A stretch of DNA of 64,000 nucleotides from Bradyrhizobium sp. CIAT3101 (GCF_029714945.1 NZ_CP121634.1:4175001-4239000), one strand, 5' to 3'; counted from the first letter of the stretch, positions 8,705 through 19,418 are shown. The notes: generated by a model not told the origin, from the letters alone. Translations and numbers: made by a program.

Positions 8705-9169
8705 ATGAAAACCTTTTCGGCAAAGCCGGCCGAGGTGACGAAGAAGTGGGTGCTGATCGACGCCAAGGGTCTGGTCGTCGGCCGTCTCGCCACCATCGTT
8801 GCCATGCGTCTGCGCGGCAAGCACCTCCCGACCTACACCCCGCACGTTGATTGCGGCGACAACGTCATCATCATCAACGCCCAGCATGCTGTCCTCACCG
8901 GCCGCAAGCGCGAGCAGAAGACCTACTACAAGCACACCGGCTATGTCGGCCACGTCAAGGAGCGCACCGCGCGCCAGATCCTTGAAGGCAAGCATCCCGA
9001 GCGCGTGCTCGAGAAGGCCGTCGAGCGCATGATCCCCCGTGGTCCGCTCGGCCGCGTCCAGATGGGCAACCTCCGCGTCTATGGCGGCGCTGATCATCCG
9101 CACGAGGCCCAGACGCCCGAGAAGATCGACATCGCCAAGTTGAACCGCAAGAACACGAGGGCCGCATAA
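8705..9169 (+). CDS. rplM: 50S ribosomal protein L13
   Basis: A 154-residue L13, an early-assembling large-subunit protein. Diagnostic stretches are [18 protein letters not shown] near the N-terminus, [13 protein letters not shown] in the middle and [20 protein letters not shown] in the C-terminal half. The ATG at 8705 fits the family start, so the in-frame extension upstream is not used. It is the first gene of the two-gene rplM-rpsI operon; the gap to rpsI is 2 bp. Confidence 0.98.
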   Translation: MKTFSAKPAEVTKKWVLIDAKGLVVGRLATIVAMRLRGKHLPTYTPHVDCGDNVIIINAQHAVLTGRKREQKTYYKHTGYVGHVKERTARQILEGKHPERVLEKAVERMIPRGPLGRVQMGNLRVYGGADHPHEAQTPEKIDIAKLNRKNTRAA

Positions 9170-9171
9170 TC

Positions 9172-9651
9172 ATGGCCGAATCCATTCAGTCGCTCGACCA
9201 GCTCTCGCAGCTCAAGACCGCGGCGGCGCCCGATGCGCCCAAGCACGAGAAGAAGGTCGACAAGTTCAACCGCGCCTATGCCACCGGCAAGCGCAAGGAC
9301 GCGGTCGCCCGCGTCTGGATCAAGCCGGGCGCCGGCAAGGTCACGGTCAACTCGCGCGAGGTCGAGGTCTATTTCGCTCGTCCCGTGCTGCGCATGATGA
9401 TCGAGCAGCCGTTCTCCGTGGCCGCGCGTTCCGGCCAGTACGACGTCGTCTGCACCGTCGCCGGCGGCGGTCTGTCCGGCCAGGCTGGCGCTGTCCGTCA
9501 CGGCATCTCCAAGGCGCTCACCTATTTCGAGCCCGAGCTGCGCAGCGTGCTCAAGAAGGGCGGCTTCCTCACCCGCGACTCGCGTGTGGTCGAGCGTAAG
9601 AAGTACGGCAAGGCCAAGGCCCGCCGGTCCTTCCAGTTCTCGAAGCGTTAA
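9172..9651 (+). CDS. rpsI: 30S ribosomal protein S9
   Basis: A 159-residue S9, whose C-terminal tail reaches the P-site tRNA anticodon. The core runs from [21 protein letters not shown] (about residue 33) through [19 protein letters not shown] to the canonical basic end [17 protein letters not shown]. The first 30 or so residues are an Ala/Lys-rich extension normal in alphaproteobacteria. It is co-transcribed with rplM and followed 45 bp later by a strong intrinsic terminator. Confidence 0.98.
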   Translation: MAESIQSLDQLSQLKTAAAPDAPKHEKKVDKFNRAYATGKRKDAVARVWIKPGAGKVTVNSREVEVYFARPVLRMMIEQPFSVAARSGQYDVVCTVAGGGLSGQAGAVRHGISKALTYFEPELRSVLKKGGFLTRDSRVVERKKYGKAKARRSFQFSKR

Positions 9652-9695
9652 TCGCTTCGGTCACATTCGCTGCGAAAGCGGCTTCAATGATAGGC

Positions 9696-9723
9696 AAAAG
9701 GGCGCTGATTTCAGCGCCCTTTT
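9696..9723 (+). terminator. Intrinsic terminator of rplM-rpsI
   Basis: A perfect 13-bp inverted repeat, AAAAGGGCGCTGA with a TT loop and its complement ending in a T run, lies 45 bp after the rpsI stop. Confidence 0.9.
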
Positions 9724-9880
9724 TGTTGTTCGTTTGTACGCAAATTGAAGACGAGTTTCCCGAAAACTTGGGCCCCGATGAAAACCTGAATGGAACTCGC
9801 GGGACATAGCGTCGCATCTGGAAGGGCGCGCAAATCGGATGTGCCGATCGCGTAACTGCTATGTTCAAGAGGGGGCCGAC

Positions 9881-11101
9881 ATGATGTCGCTCGATAGCAT
9901 CACGCTCTATTTGGTCGCCACGATGGTCGCCGCACTGCTCGGCGCCATGATGGTGTTTTTCGGCAGACAGGAGAACAGCCCCGCGCTGAAATGGTGGGGC
10001 ACCGCCTATCTGCTCGGCGCGGCCTCCGTCGCGCTGTGGACTGCGACCGGCGACAAGCTCGGCCCGCACCTTTATCTCGCACTCAATGCGGTGGGCTTCG
10101 TCGCTTGCGGCATGGTGTGGAATGCGGCGCGCGTCTTTCACGGCCGCAAGCCGAACTGGCCCGGTCTCGTGCTCGGCGCGCTCGCCTGGATCGCGACGGT
10201 GACGCTGCTCGATCCCGCGGCGTCGATGCTGCGCATGATCATCGGCGCCGGTATCGTGTCCGTCTATGCGGCGCTGACCGCGAGCGAGCTCTGGGTCGAG
10301 CGGCGCAAGAGCCTGCAACGGCGCTGGCCGGCTTTCGTCGTGCCGGTGATGCACGGCTGCGTGCTGATGCTGCCCATCCTGCTCGGCAGCTTCCTGCGTC
10401 CGAACGATGCCGGATTCTCGCATAGCGTCTGGGTCACCGTGTTCGCGGTCGAGCTCGTGCTCTATGCCGTCGGCACCGTGTTCGTGATCTTCATGCTGGT
10501 GTCCGAGCGCACGGTGACTGCGCACCGCACCGCTGCGTCGACCGATCCGTTGACCGGCATGCTCAACCGCCGTGGCTTCTCGGAAGCCTGCGCGCGCATG
10601 ATCGAGCGCGAGGCCAAGGGCGGCCGGCCCGTCACCGTGATGATCTTCGACATCGACCATTTCAAGTCGATCAACGACCGCTTCGGCCATCCTGCGGGTG
10701 ACGAGATGCTGAAGCTGTTCTCGACCGTGGTCGTCAACAATCTCCGCATCTCGGACCTGTCGGGCCGTATCGGCGGCGAGGAGTTCGCAGCGCTGCTGCC
10801 TTGCGCGCTGGAGGAGGGTGTGCTGGTCGCCGAGCGCGTGCGCGAAGCATTCGAGACGTCCGGCATCGCGGTCGATGAAGGCCCGGTCGACACCACCGTC
10901 AGCATCGGCGTGGCCGGCGGCCCCGCCGGCACCGAGCTCGAGGTGCTGCTGGCCTCGGCCGACACCGCGCTCTACCAGGCCAAGCGCGGCGGCCGTAACC
11001 GCGTCGAGGCTGCGGAGGAGCTGCCGTTGTCGCTGGAGAACTGGCGCCGCCAGAGCGCCGCGCGGATCGGTGTACCCAAGACACAGCCGGCGACGGCCTG
11101 A
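9881..11101 (+). CDS. Membrane-anchored GGDEF diguanylate cyclase
   Basis: A 406-residue protein: about six to seven transmembrane helices in residues 1-210, a short linker, then a GGDEF domain (about 220-385) that makes cyclic di-GMP from two GTP. The active site is GGEEFAALLP, a functional variant of GGDEF. The inhibitory I-site RxxD is present as RISD exactly five residues before it, so product feedback is expected. SIGVAGG and the ALYQAKRGGRNRV end complete the domain. The ATG pair at 9881 follows a GAGGGGG ribosome-binding site. No separate sensory domain is recognised, so the membrane region is presumably the sensor. It is monocistronic. Confidence 0.92.
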   Translation: MMSLDSITLYLVATMVAALLGAMMVFFGRQENSPALKWWGTAYLLGAASVALWTATGDKLGPHLYLALNAVGFVACGMVWNAARVFHGRKPNWPGLVLGALAWIATVTLLDPAASMLRMIIGAGIVSVYAALTASELWVERRKSLQRRWPAFVVPVMHGCVLMLPILLGSFLRPNDAGFSHSVWVTVFAVELVLYAVGTVFVIFMLVSERTVTAHRTAASTDPLTGMLNRRGFSEACARMIEREAKGGRPVTVMIFDIDHFKSINDRFGHPAGDEMLKLFSTVVVNNLRISDLSGRIGGEEFAALLPCALEEGVLVAERVREAFETSGIAVDEGPVDTTVSIGVAGGPAGTELEVLLASADTALYQAKRGGRNRVEAAEELPLSLENWRRQSAARIGVPKTQPATA

Positions 11102-11158
11102 GGCGAAAGGGTCGCGCGGTAATCCCCTGTTTACCATTCGGTTCCTACCATTGCAGGT

Positions 11159-11395
11159 ATGGAATCGATCCGTCGACAGAACCCGCAAGCTGCCCTGATG
11201 TCGCTCGAAGCTGCTGCGGCGTCGGCTCGCGGCGGCTTCGCCTGCCTGTTCTCGACCGCGGACGAATACGAGACCGCGCTGATCGCCGAGCGCCGTGCCC
11301 AGGGGCGCTACACGCAGGACCGCGGCTATTGGCCGGTCGCATTGTTCATCGGTTGTACGCTGATCGTCCTCGGCACCGCGCTGCTGTTCGCCTGA
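11159..11395 (+). CDS. Small tail-anchored hypothetical protein
   Basis: A 78-residue protein with a soluble Ala-rich N-terminal helix region and one C-terminal membrane helix (about residues 57-77, WPVALFIGCTLIVLGTALLF). The middle contains FSTADEYETALIAERRAQGRYTQ in part, a charged amphipathic stretch. I do not recognise a family. Translation is supported by the ATG start and a following terminator. Confidence 0.6.
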   Translation: MESIRRQNPQAALMSLEAAAASARGGFACLFSTADEYETALIAERRAQGRYTQDRGYWPVALFIGCTLIVLGTALLFA

Positions 11396-11420
11396 GAGCG
11401 CCGCATTTTCGACCGGGCAG

Positions 11421-11442
11421 GGCGCCGTTTCGGCGCCTTTTT
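11421..11442 (+). terminator. Intrinsic terminator
   Basis: The inverted repeat GGCGCCG-TTT-CGGCGCC is followed by five T, 25 bp after the stop of the small tail-anchored protein gene and before the ABM monooxygenase gene. Confidence 0.8.
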
Positions 11443-11494
11443 CTTTGGCCCCGGCTGCGGTAGACACGGCCACCAAACAAAAGGGTGGAAACCG

Positions 11495-11791
11495 ATGATC
11501 ACCGAGATCGCTCAAATCGACGTCAAGCCGGGCAGCGAGAAGGATTTTGAGGCCGCCGTCGCCAAGGCCAAGGCCGCCTTCGGCCGCTCCAAGGGCTTTC
11601 ACGGGTTCGAGCTGCACAAATCGATCGAGAAGCCGCAGCGCTACCGCTTGATGGTGAAATGGGCGACGCTGGAGAACCACACGGTGGATTTCCGCGGCTC
11701 CGAGAATTTCACGGAATGGCGCGGGCTGGTCGGTCAGTACTTTGCCTCGCCCCCGGAGGTCGAGCACACCGAGACCGTGCTGACGACCTGA
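11495..11791 (+). CDS. Antibiotic biosynthesis monooxygenase (ABM) domain protein
   Basis: A 98-residue dimeric alpha-beta barrel (ferredoxin-like) protein of the ABM family. It begins MITEIAQIDVKPGSEKDFEAAV, has the central FHGFELHKSIEKPQRYRLMVKW strand pair in two pieces and an ENHTVDF segment. Members include quinol monooxygenases and heme-degrading enzymes, and many small members have no known reaction. It is convergent with the AI-2E permease gene 7 bp away. Confidence 0.8.
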   Translation: MITEIAQIDVKPGSEKDFEAAVAKAKAAFGRSKGFHGFELHKSIEKPQRYRLMVKWATLENHTVDFRGSENFTEWRGLVGQYFASPPEVEHTETVLTT

Positions 11792-11798
11792 GCTTGCT

Positions 11799-12932
11799 CT
11801 ACGCCGCCTCCGCGAGAGGCGGCGCCTCGTACGTCTTGAAATGGTCGATCATGACCTTGGCGATGGCGACGAGTGGCAGCGCCAGCGCCAGGCCCCAGAT
11901 TCCGAAGACGACGCCGAGCAGGATCTGAAACGCAAACAGCGTGGCCGGCGGGATGTCCAGCGCCTGGCGCTGCAGGATCGGGGTCAGCACGTAGCTCTCC
12001 ATCGCATGGACGCCGAGGAACAGGATCAGCGCGGACAGCGTCGGAATCCAGCCCGAGGCGAGGCTCGCCAGCACCACGACGACACCGGCGATGATGGCGC
12101 CGACGGTCGGGATGAACGCAAGCAGGCCGGCTTGGATTCCCAGGATGAACGAGCCGGGGATGCCGATGATGGCAAGCCCGATCCAGGTCACCACGCCAAC
12201 CGCGATCATCACGATGATCTGTGCGATCAGCCAGCGCTCCAGCGTCTCGCCGATGCGGTCGACGATGAGCGTCGCGCGGATGCGATGCCTGGCCGGGACG
12301 AGAAACAGCAGCCCGTCGTGATAGACGCCGGGCTGCGCGGCGAAGGCCAATCCCAGGAACAGCACGATAAAGATGTTGCCGACGGCGCTGATCGCACCGA
12401 ATAGCAGCTTGAAGGTCTGGCTGACGATCGCCCCGCCGCTGGAGGCAAGTGCGCCCGCGCCCGGCAATGGGCCGTGTGAGGTCTGGTTCGCGGCAGGCGC
12501 CGTGTCACCAGAGGACGAGGCGGCGGAGCTGGCATTGCCGAGATCGAAGACGCTGGTGTCGATGCCGTGGTTCTCCAGGAACGACCTGACATGCGATATC
12601 TGCGACTTGATGGTGTTGCTGAGCACCGAGGCCTGCTCGGCGATGGTCGCGCCGCCGAGATAGGCGACGCCTGCGAGCAGCACCGCCAGCACGATGCAGA
12701 CGATCGCGAGCCGCGCCGCATGCGGCAGCTGAACGCGGCGGCCGAGCGCATTGGTCAGTGCGTTGAGGCCGACGCCGAGCAGCATGCCAGTGAAGATCAG
12801 GAGCAGAGTGGCGGCAAAGTACCAGGTGAAGGCCAGCATCGCCGTGAACAGCACGACCCCGATGCCGCCGACTGTGATCGCCCAGGCGAGATCGGAGCGG
12901 TTTTTGGGTTGGTCATCTCTGGAGACGGTCAC
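11799..12932 (-). CDS. AI-2E family transporter (PerM/YdiK type)
   Basis: A 377-residue inner-membrane permease of the AI-2E transporter family, with about eight helices and the typical long extracytoplasmic insertion between helices 3 and 4 (here Ser/Ala-rich, around residues 130-185). Conserved late segments are SFILGIQAGLLAFIPTVGAIIAG and GVHAMESYVLTPILQRQ followed by a PP turn. The GTG at 12932, preceded by a purine-rich GGAAAGGACAAGA, is preferred over the further upstream in-frame start. Substrates of this family are mostly unproven; some members move small molecules or ions. Confidence 0.85.
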   Translation of the reverse strand: MTVSRDDQPKNRSDLAWAITVGGIGVVLFTAMLAFTWYFAATLLLIFTGMLLGVGLNALTNALGRRVQLPHAARLAIVCIVLAVLLAGVAYLGGATIAEQASVLSNTIKSQISHVRSFLENHGIDTSVFDLGNASSAASSSGDTAPAANQTSHGPLPGAGALASSGGAIVSQTFKLLFGAISAVGNIFIVLFLGLAFAAQPGVYHDGLLFLVPARHRIRATLIVDRIGETLERWLIAQIIVMIAVGVVTWIGLAIIGIPGSFILGIQAGLLAFIPTVGAIIAGVVVVLASLASGWIPTLSALILFLGVHAMESYVLTPILQRQALDIPPATLFAFQILLGVVFGIWGLALALPLVAIAKVMIDHFKTYEAPPLAEAA

Positions 12933-13213
12933 TTCTTGTCCTTTCCGGAGTGGCCAATTCGGCGTGGCCAAGACTTCGGCGTAGCTGCGACGCACTCTTT
13001 GGTGAAATCCGGCCGGGGATCAAGCCGGGCCCATGCGCCGGATTGAAGCGCCCTCGGACCCCGGGGCCAACGCCTTGGGTCCACCGGGGTGCCCCCGAGG
13101 GGGTGCATTTGCGCGAAAAATTGCATTGCCGTCCCGCGAACCCTTCTGTTGAATTTGTTCCATCCGAGGGGCATGTTTGGAGAATCTTTTTCGGCGGGAG
13201 GTCGGAACGGGAG

Positions 13214-13987
13214 ATGAGAAAGCCGGTCGTCGGCGTGATCGGGAACGCCCATCGTGTCGAAAATCGATTTCAGGTCCAGATGGTCGGTGAGCGCAATTTG
13301 CGCGCCGTAGCCGAGGTCTCCGGCGGCTTGCCGGTGATGTTCGCGGGGTCGCCCGACATCACCGATATCGCCGCACTGCTCGACGCCGTCGACGGCATCG
13401 TGCTCACCGGGGCCCGCGCCAACGTGCACCCGACCCGCTTCAACGTCGACCCCTGCGAGAAGCACGAGCCCTACGACATCCACCGCGACGAGGTCGCGCT
13501 GGCGCTCTCGATCGCCTGCGTCGCCCGGGGCATTCCGTTGTTCGGCATCTGTCGCGGCTTGCAGGAGATGAATGTCGCCTTCGGCGGTTCGCTGCACCCC
13601 GAGATCCGCGAGATTCCCGGCCGCATGAACCACCGCATGCCCAGGCTCGAGAATGGCGAGATCCATCCCGATCCGACCGTCGTGTTCGCCGACCGTCACG
13701 ACGTCGACCTCACGCCGGGCGGTGAGTTCGCAAAGCTGCTCGGCTGCGAGAAGATCCGGGTCAATTCGCTGCACGGGCAGGGCATCCTCGATCCCGGCAA
13801 GCGGGTGCTGATCGAAGGTATCGCCGAGGACGGCACCATCGAGGCGATCCGCATCGCGGAAGCGCCGACCTTCGCACTCGGTGTGCAGTGGCACGCCGAA
13901 TACGACCCGCAGCGCAATCCCATCAACCGCAAGCTGTTCGAGGCGTTTGGCGAAGCGATGGTGGCGAAGCAGAAGGCGGCGGCGTAG
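13214..13987 (+). CDS. Gamma-glutamyl-gamma-aminobutyrate hydrolase family (peptidase C26)
   Basis: A 257-residue class I glutamine amidotransferase-like hydrolase resembling PuuD, which releases GABA from gamma-Glu-GABA in putrescine catabolism. The nucleophile Cys is in PLFGICRGLQEMNVAFGG and the catalytic His in LGVQWHAEYDPQ, followed by the NPINRKLFEAF end. The ATG at 13214 behind GGGAG starts the MRKPVVGVIGN strand; an open extension of 88 codons upstream has no family resemblance. The gene stands alone, so the polyamine link is inferred from family only. Confidence 0.88.
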   Translation: MRKPVVGVIGNAHRVENRFQVQMVGERNLRAVAEVSGGLPVMFAGSPDITDIAALLDAVDGIVLTGARANVHPTRFNVDPCEKHEPYDIHRDEVALALSIACVARGIPLFGICRGLQEMNVAFGGSLHPEIREIPGRMNHRMPRLENGEIHPDPTVVFADRHDVDLTPGGEFAKLLGCEKIRVNSLHGQGILDPGKRVLIEGIAEDGTIEAIRIAEAPTFALGVQWHAEYDPQRNPINRKLFEAFGEAMVAKQKAAA

Positions 13988-14088
13988 GCCGATCTTTTGG
14001 CCGCAGGCACCGCGAACGCAGCAGAGCCAGACACTCTGCCGCGTGCTATTTTGTTGCTTTGAATTTTTTCAAACTGGAATTGCGCACG

Positions 14089-14700
14089 ATGATTTGTCGA
14101 TCGATCGTTGTTGTCTCGATCCTGCTCGCATTCCCCGCCATCGCCCAACCCGCCGCGCCGACCGAGGGCCCGGTCACCTGTGCATCGCCGATCGCGCCGG
14201 ACGACACAGCCAAGAGCCTCATGCAACGCTACGGCAAGGAGGCGGTGATGCAGGATCTGTCGGGCGCGGAAGGTGAGACTTACAAGGGGCTGGTGTTGTT
14301 TCCGAAGGCAAAGGACCAGCGGCTCGAAGTCGCCTTCGCGGAAGACAAATCGAAGCGCGTTTCCGGCCTGATGCTGCACGACACCGCCAGGACGAGCAAA
14401 TGGAACGTCAGTGGCATCACGATCGGATCGAGTCTTTCCGACGTGCAGAAGGTCAACGGCAGGCCGTTCCTGGTGGCCGGCTTCGAGTGGGATTACGGTG
14501 GCTTCGTCACTGACTGGAAGGGTGGCGCACTCGGCCGTCCGATGCAGGGTGGCTGCACGGTGACGGTGCGTTTCGACAGGAATGCGGCCGCGCCCAAGTC
14601 GCTGCTCGGCGACGGCGTGAAGGTCCTCTCCGACAACGCGACGCTGTTGAAGTGGGCGCCGGTGGTGTCGGAGATCGGCGTGAATTTTCCGGACAAGTGA
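14089..14700 (+). CDS. Exported hypothetical protein
   Basis: A 203-residue protein with a Sec signal peptide (MICRSIVVVSILLAFPAIAQ, cleavage likely after about residue 19). The mature part starts Pro/Ala-rich, contains CASPIAPDDTAKSLMQRYGKE, and shows alternating strands with a GGCTVTVRF segment. Cys in CASPI and in GGCTV may form one disulfide. I do not recognise a named family. The start ATG at 14089 is chosen because it begins the signal peptide; the open frame continues upstream into the preceding gene. Confidence 0.65.
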   Translation: MICRSIVVVSILLAFPAIAQPAAPTEGPVTCASPIAPDDTAKSLMQRYGKEAVMQDLSGAEGETYKGLVLFPKAKDQRLEVAFAEDKSKRVSGLMLHDTARTSKWNVSGITIGSSLSDVQKVNGRPFLVAGFEWDYGGFVTDWKGGALGRPMQGGCTVTVRFDRNAAAPKSLLGDGVKVLSDNATLLKWAPVVSEIGVNFPDK

Positions 14701-14857
14701 GTGACGGGCGAACTGCGCTCGCAATATCTCCGACGGAATAAACCAATCAGTAGGAATTGCTGCGTGTCGATTTTTTCGATTCCGATTCGTTCTTTGAGAA
14801 CGAAGTGGAGTCAGATGCAGAACGAAAGTTGATGGCTCCGCACCGCAAAGCTCGTCT

Positions 14858-15433
14858 CTACGGTATGATGACGTTGTAGACGCGCTCGGGCGGCAGTCTG
14901 GCGCCGGCCTCGTCCAGTCTATTGTTCTTCACCAGATCATGAATCGTGCGAGCAAGGTCGGTCACGTCGGTGATGTCCCGAATCCATTGTCCGACATAGA
15001 GGGGCACGGCCGCTTCGCCGAGTCCGATCTGGATGGCGCGATGGGGCAGCGCTCGAAGATGGAGATCGCGCTCCGGGTCCCACTGAATCCGTACGGGCGA
15101 ATTGGTCTTCAGCCTATTCCAATCCGCCTCATTCATGGAGGGGGCGGGTTTGCTGGGACAACTATTGTCCAGGGCCCAGTGGAATCCCTCGCGGCTGATG
15201 TCGATCGCTAGAATCCGCCGCTGGCCCGCGTCCTTGTAGCTCCAGCCGCTGCGATACATCATCCAGAGAAACGACGGCTTTATCCAAGTCATACGGCTGA
15301 TCTTGAAGGGCGGAGAAACGAACGTGCCCTTTGCCAGGGCGGTGTCCGCAATCTCGTCGCTATAGGCCTGGTAGACCCGTATCGTCTGATCGTCATAGAC
15401 GGCTCTGATTTGCCGTTCGGGAATATTAATCAT
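14858..15433 (-). CDS. DUF4291 family protein
   Basis: A 191-residue protein matching DUF4291: IRAVYDDQTIRVYQAYSDEIAD near the N-terminus, then MTWIKPSFLWMMYRSGWSYK, the strongest family signature, and VRIQWDPERDLHL, which is also conserved. Function is unknown; the family is scattered across bacteria and fungi. The coding sequence looks less GC-rich than its neighbours and sits alone, which suggests acquisition by transfer. The ATG at 15433 is preferred over a TTG four codons upstream. Confidence 0.85.
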   Translation of the reverse strand: MINIPERQIRAVYDDQTIRVYQAYSDEIADTALAKGTFVSPPFKISRMTWIKPSFLWMMYRSGWSYKDAGQRRILAIDISREGFHWALDNSCPSKPAPSMNEADWNRLKTNSPVRIQWDPERDLHLRALPHRAIQIGLGEAAVPLYVGQWIRDITDVTDLARTIHDLVKNNRLDEAGARLPPERVYNVIIP

Positions 15434-15589
15434 AGCTGGTCGCAATTTGTTCTGGACTCTCCCGCGCTACCCGCAATCCGACGTTGTCCGTTGGGGAGAT
15501 TATCTCTCGCCTCCAGCCTCTAGGACAACCTTAGCTCGAAGGCAATTGAAACACAGCTAGTGCTGTGAACGATGACTGCCCCAAACAAG

Positions 15590-15616
15590 AAAGGCGCCCC
15601 TTTCGGAGCGCCTTTT
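15590..15616 (-). terminator. Terminator of glnB-glnA
   Basis: Inverted arms AAAGGCGC and GCGCCTTT flank a 10-nt loop, 25 bp beyond the glnA stop, with short T tracts on the minus strand side. Confidence 0.7.
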
Positions 15617-15640
15617 GCCTGTTGCGAAAGTTCGAGCCGC

Positions 15641-17050
15641 TTAGCCCGAATAGTACATGTCGAACTCGACCGGGTGCGGGGTCATTTCGAAGCGGGCGAC
15701 TTCGGTCATCTTCAGCTCGATGTAAGCGTCGATGAAGTCGTCGTCGAACACGCCGCCGGCCTTGAGGAAGCCGCGGTCCTTGTCGAGGTTTTCCAGCGCC
15801 TCGCGGAGCGAACCGCAGACGGTCGGGATCTGCTTCAGCTCTTCCTTCGGCAGGTCGTAGAGGTCCTTGTCCATCGCCGGACCCGGATCGATCTTGTTCT
15901 TGATGCCGTCGAGGCCGGCCATCAGCATCGCGGCGAAGCCGAGATAGGGATTGGCGAGCGGATCGGGGAAACGCACCTCGACGCGCTTGGCCTTCGGCGA
16001 AGCGGTGTAGGGGATGCGGCAGGAGGCCGAGCGGTTGCGCGCGGAGTAGGCGAGCAGCACCGGCGCCTCATAGCCCGGGACCAGACGCTTGTAGGAGTTG
16101 GTCGACGGGTTGGTGAAGGCGTTGATCGCCTTGGCGTGCTTGATGATGCCACCGATGTAGTGGAGGCAGGTCTCCGACAGGTCGGCGTACTTGTTGCCGG
16201 CGAACACCGGCTTGCCGTCCTTCCAGATCGACTGGTGCACGTGCATGCCCGAGCCGTTGTCGCCATAGACCGGCTTCGGCATGAAGGTGGCGGTCTTGCC
16301 GTAGATGTGGGCGACCTGGTGGATGCAGTACTTGTAGATCTGCATGTGGTCGGCCATCAGCGTCAGCGTGTCGAACTTCATGCCGAGCTCGTGCTGGGCG
16401 GAAGCGACTTCGTGGTGATGCTTCTCGACCTTCACGCCCATCTTGGCCATGGCGCCGAGCATTTCGGAGCGCATGTCCTGCACCGAGTCCTGCGGCGGGA
16501 CGGGGAAGTAGCCGCCCTTGGTGCGGATGCGGTGGCCGAGATTGCCGCCTTCATATTCGGTGTCGGAGTTGGTCGGCAGTTCCGAGGAGTCGACGCGGAA
16601 GCCGGTGTTGTAGGGGCCCGACGAGAAGCGGACGTCGTCGAACACGAAGAACTCGGCTTCGGGGCCGACGAACACGCTGTCGCCCACGCCCATCGACTTC
16701 ACCATGGCCTCGGCCTTTTTGGCGATGCCGCGGGGGTCGCGGTTGTAGGGCTCGCCGGTGGTCGGCTCGAGCACGTCGCAGGTGATGACCATGGTGGTTT
16801 CGGCGAAGAACGGATCGATCGTCGCGGTCACCGGATCGGGCATCAGGCACATATCGGACTCGTTGATCGCCTTCCAACCGGCGATCGAGGAGCCGTCGAA
16901 CATCGTTCCTTCGGCGAAAATGTCCTCATCGATCATGCTGACGTCGAACGTCACGTGCTGCCACTTGCCGCGCGGATCGGTGAAGCGCAGGTCGACGTAC
17001 TTGACGTCGTTGTCCTTGATCGATTTCAGGACGTCTTTGGCGGTCTTCAT
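15641..17050 (-). CDS. glnA: Glutamine synthetase type I (GSI-beta)
   Basis: A 469-residue dodecameric GSI that condenses ammonium and glutamate with ATP. Seen in order: the beta-grasp start [16 protein letters not shown], a FDGSSIAGW segment with the latch-region Ser, [13 protein letters not shown] with active-site residues, the [20 protein letters not shown]-binding block, and DKDLYDLP containing Tyr398, the expected adenylylation site. This puts it under GlnE control. It is the second gene of glnB-glnA, 150 bp after glnB; Bradyrhizobium also has a GSII elsewhere. Confidence 0.98.
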   Translation of the reverse strand: MKTAKDVLKSIKDNDVKYVDLRFTDPRGKWQHVTFDVSMIDEDIFAEGTMFDGSSIAGWKAINESDMCLMPDPVTATIDPFFAETTMVITCDVLEPTTGEPYNRDPRGIAKKAEAMVKSMGVGDSVFVGPEAEFFVFDDVRFSSGPYNTGFRVDSSELPTNSDTEYEGGNLGHRIRTKGGYFPVPPQDSVQDMRSEMLGAMAKMGVKVEKHHHEVASAQHELGMKFDTLTLMADHMQIYKYCIHQVAHIYGKTATFMPKPVYGDNGSGMHVHQSIWKDGKPVFAGNKYADLSETCLHYIGGIIKHAKAINAFTNPSTNSYKRLVPGYEAPVLLAYSARNRSASCRIPYTASPKAKRVEVRFPDPLANPYLGFAAMLMAGLDGIKNKIDPGPAMDKDLYDLPKEELKQIPTVCGSLREALENLDKDRGFLKAGGVFDDDFIDAYIELKMTEVARFEMTPHPVEFDMYYSG

Positions 17051-17200
17051 GCATACCCCTTTTGGCTCTGCGGGTCGGTTTCCAGATGAGCAGATTCGTT
17101 CTCGCTTTCGGCGAGTTGGCGCAACCGCACAAACGAAATCAGGCCGCCGAAGCAGCCTTTTTTCTTTCAGAGTGTCGCAAAATTCGGGATAGCACCCGGC

Positions 17201-17918
<718 letters not shown>

Positions 17919-19418
17919 ATGGAAGTTCTAACCACCGCCGAAATGCAGCGCGCTGATCAACTCAGCATCACTGCCGGCACGCCCGGCTTCAAGCTGATGC
18001 TGAGCGCGGGCCAGGCGGTCGCGGAGGCCGCCAACGCACTGGTGGAGGAGGGGCCGATCCTGATCGTTGCCGGCCCCGGCAACAACGGCGGTGACGGTTT
18101 TGTCGCAGCCGCGGAGCTCGCCGCGCAGGGGCGCGAGGTCTCCATCATCCTGATGTGCGAGCGCGATCAGCTGCAGGGCGACGCAGCCTCCGCCGCGCGC
18201 GGCTGGAAGCAGCCGGTACTGCCGTTCAATCCGCAGGCGATCGGAAAGCCGGCGCTGATCATCGATGCGCTGTTCGGTGCGGGCCTCAGCCGTCCCGTCG
18301 AGGGCGAGGCACGCGCGATGATCGAGGCGATCAATGCCAATGGCGCGCCGGTGCTGGCGGTCGATCTGCCGAGCGGCATCAACGGCACCAGCGCGGCCGT
18401 GCTGGGCGTCGCGGTGAATGCCGCCGAGACCGTCACGTTCTTTCGCAAGAAGCCCGCGCATTTGCTGCTGCCGGGTCGCATGCATTGCGGCCGCGTGCGC
18501 GTCGCCGACATCGGCATCGACGCGCAGGTGCTCGACGAGATCGCGCCGCAGCTGTTCGAGAACGACCCGGATTTCTGGGGCGCCGCCTTTCCGGTGCCGC
18601 GCATCGATGGCCATAAATACGCGCGTGGCCATGTGCTGGCGCTCTCCGGCGATGCGGCCGCGACCGGGGCTGCGCGGCTCGCCGCCCGCGGCGCCTTGCG
18701 GGCCGGCGCTGGCCTCGTGACGCTCGCGACCCCGCGCGATGCGCTCGCGATCAATGCAGCCGCACTGACCGCCGTGATGGTGCGTCCCGTCGACACCGTG
18801 GTCGAGTTCGGCGAGCTGCTCGCCGACAAACGCTACAATACCTGCATGATCGGTCCCGGCGCCGGCGTCGCTGCGCGCACCTGCGACATGGTTCACACCG
18901 CGATCTCGGCGCAGCGCCATGTCGTGCTCGACGCGGATGCGTTGACGAGCTTTGCCGCCAATCCCGAGCGGCTGTTTGAATCGATCAAGTCCGCGGCTGA
19001 GGCCGAGGTGGTGCTGACGCCGCATGAGGGCGAGTTTCCGCGGCTGTTTTCCGACCTCAGCAACAAGACTCCGGGTCGCTCGAAGCTCGAGCGGGTGCGC
19101 GCTGCCGCGGAACGCTCCGGCGCCGTCGTGCTCCTGAAGGGCCCCGACACCACGATCGCCGCCCCGGACGGCCGCGCCACCATCGCCGCCAACGCGCCGC
19201 CCTGGCTCGCCACCGCCGGCGCCGGCGACGTGCTCGCCGGCATCATCTCGGGTCTCCTGGCGCAGGGCGTGCCGGCGTTCGAGGCCGCCAGCATCGGCGT
19301 CTGGATGCATGGTGAGGCGGCAAGCGAAGCGGGGCCCGGACTGATCGCCGAAGACCTCACCGAGACGCTGCCGGCCGTGCATCGGCGGATCTACGGCGCG
19401 CTCGGGATCGAATACTGA
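17919..19418 (+). CDS. nnr: Bifunctional NAD(P)H-hydrate epimerase / ADP-dependent dehydratase
   Basis: A 499-residue metabolite-repair enzyme. The N-terminal YjeF_N domain (about 1-215) epimerises R- to S-NAD(P)HX and shows IVAGPGNNGGDGFVAA and DLPSGINGTSAAV. The C-terminal ribokinase-like domain (about 230-495) dehydrates S-NAD(P)HX using ADP and shows LDADALTSFA, VVLTPHEGEFPRL and the TAGAGDVLAGIISGLL anion hole with the catalytic Asp. The ATG at 17919 starts the family N-terminus MEVLTTAEMQRAD. It overlaps the following GNAT gene (TGATG), so the two are translationally coupled. Confidence 0.96.
   Translation: MEVLTTAEMQRADQLSITAGTPGFKLMLSAGQAVAEAANALVEEGPILIVAGPGNNGGDGFVAAAELAAQGREVSIILMCERDQLQGDAASAARGWKQPVLPFNPQAIGKPALIIDALFGAGLSRPVEGEARAMIEAINANGAPVLAVDLPSGINGTSAAVLGVAVNAAETVTFFRKKPAHLLLPGRMHCGRVRVADIGIDAQVLDEIAPQLFENDPDFWGAAFPVPRIDGHKYARGHVLALSGDAAATGAARLAARGALRAGAGLVTLATPRDALAINAAALTAVMVRPVDTVVEFGELLADKRYNTCMIGPGAGVAARTCDMVHTAISAQRHVVLDADALTSFAANPERLFESIKSAAEAEVVLTPHEGEFPRLFSDLSNKTPGRSKLERVRAAAERSGAVVLLKGPDTTIAAPDGRATIAANAPPWLATAGAGDVLAGIISGLLAQGVPAFEAASIGVWMHGEAASEAGPGLIAEDLTETLPAVHRRIYGALGIEY

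Noticed and set aside
9569..11767. Long open frame of over 700 codons on the minus strand across the GGDEF gene
   Set aside because: It lies antisense to clearly coding genes, contains no recognisable domain, is rich in Arg/Ala/His as expected from GC-biased third positions, and has no ribosome-binding site.
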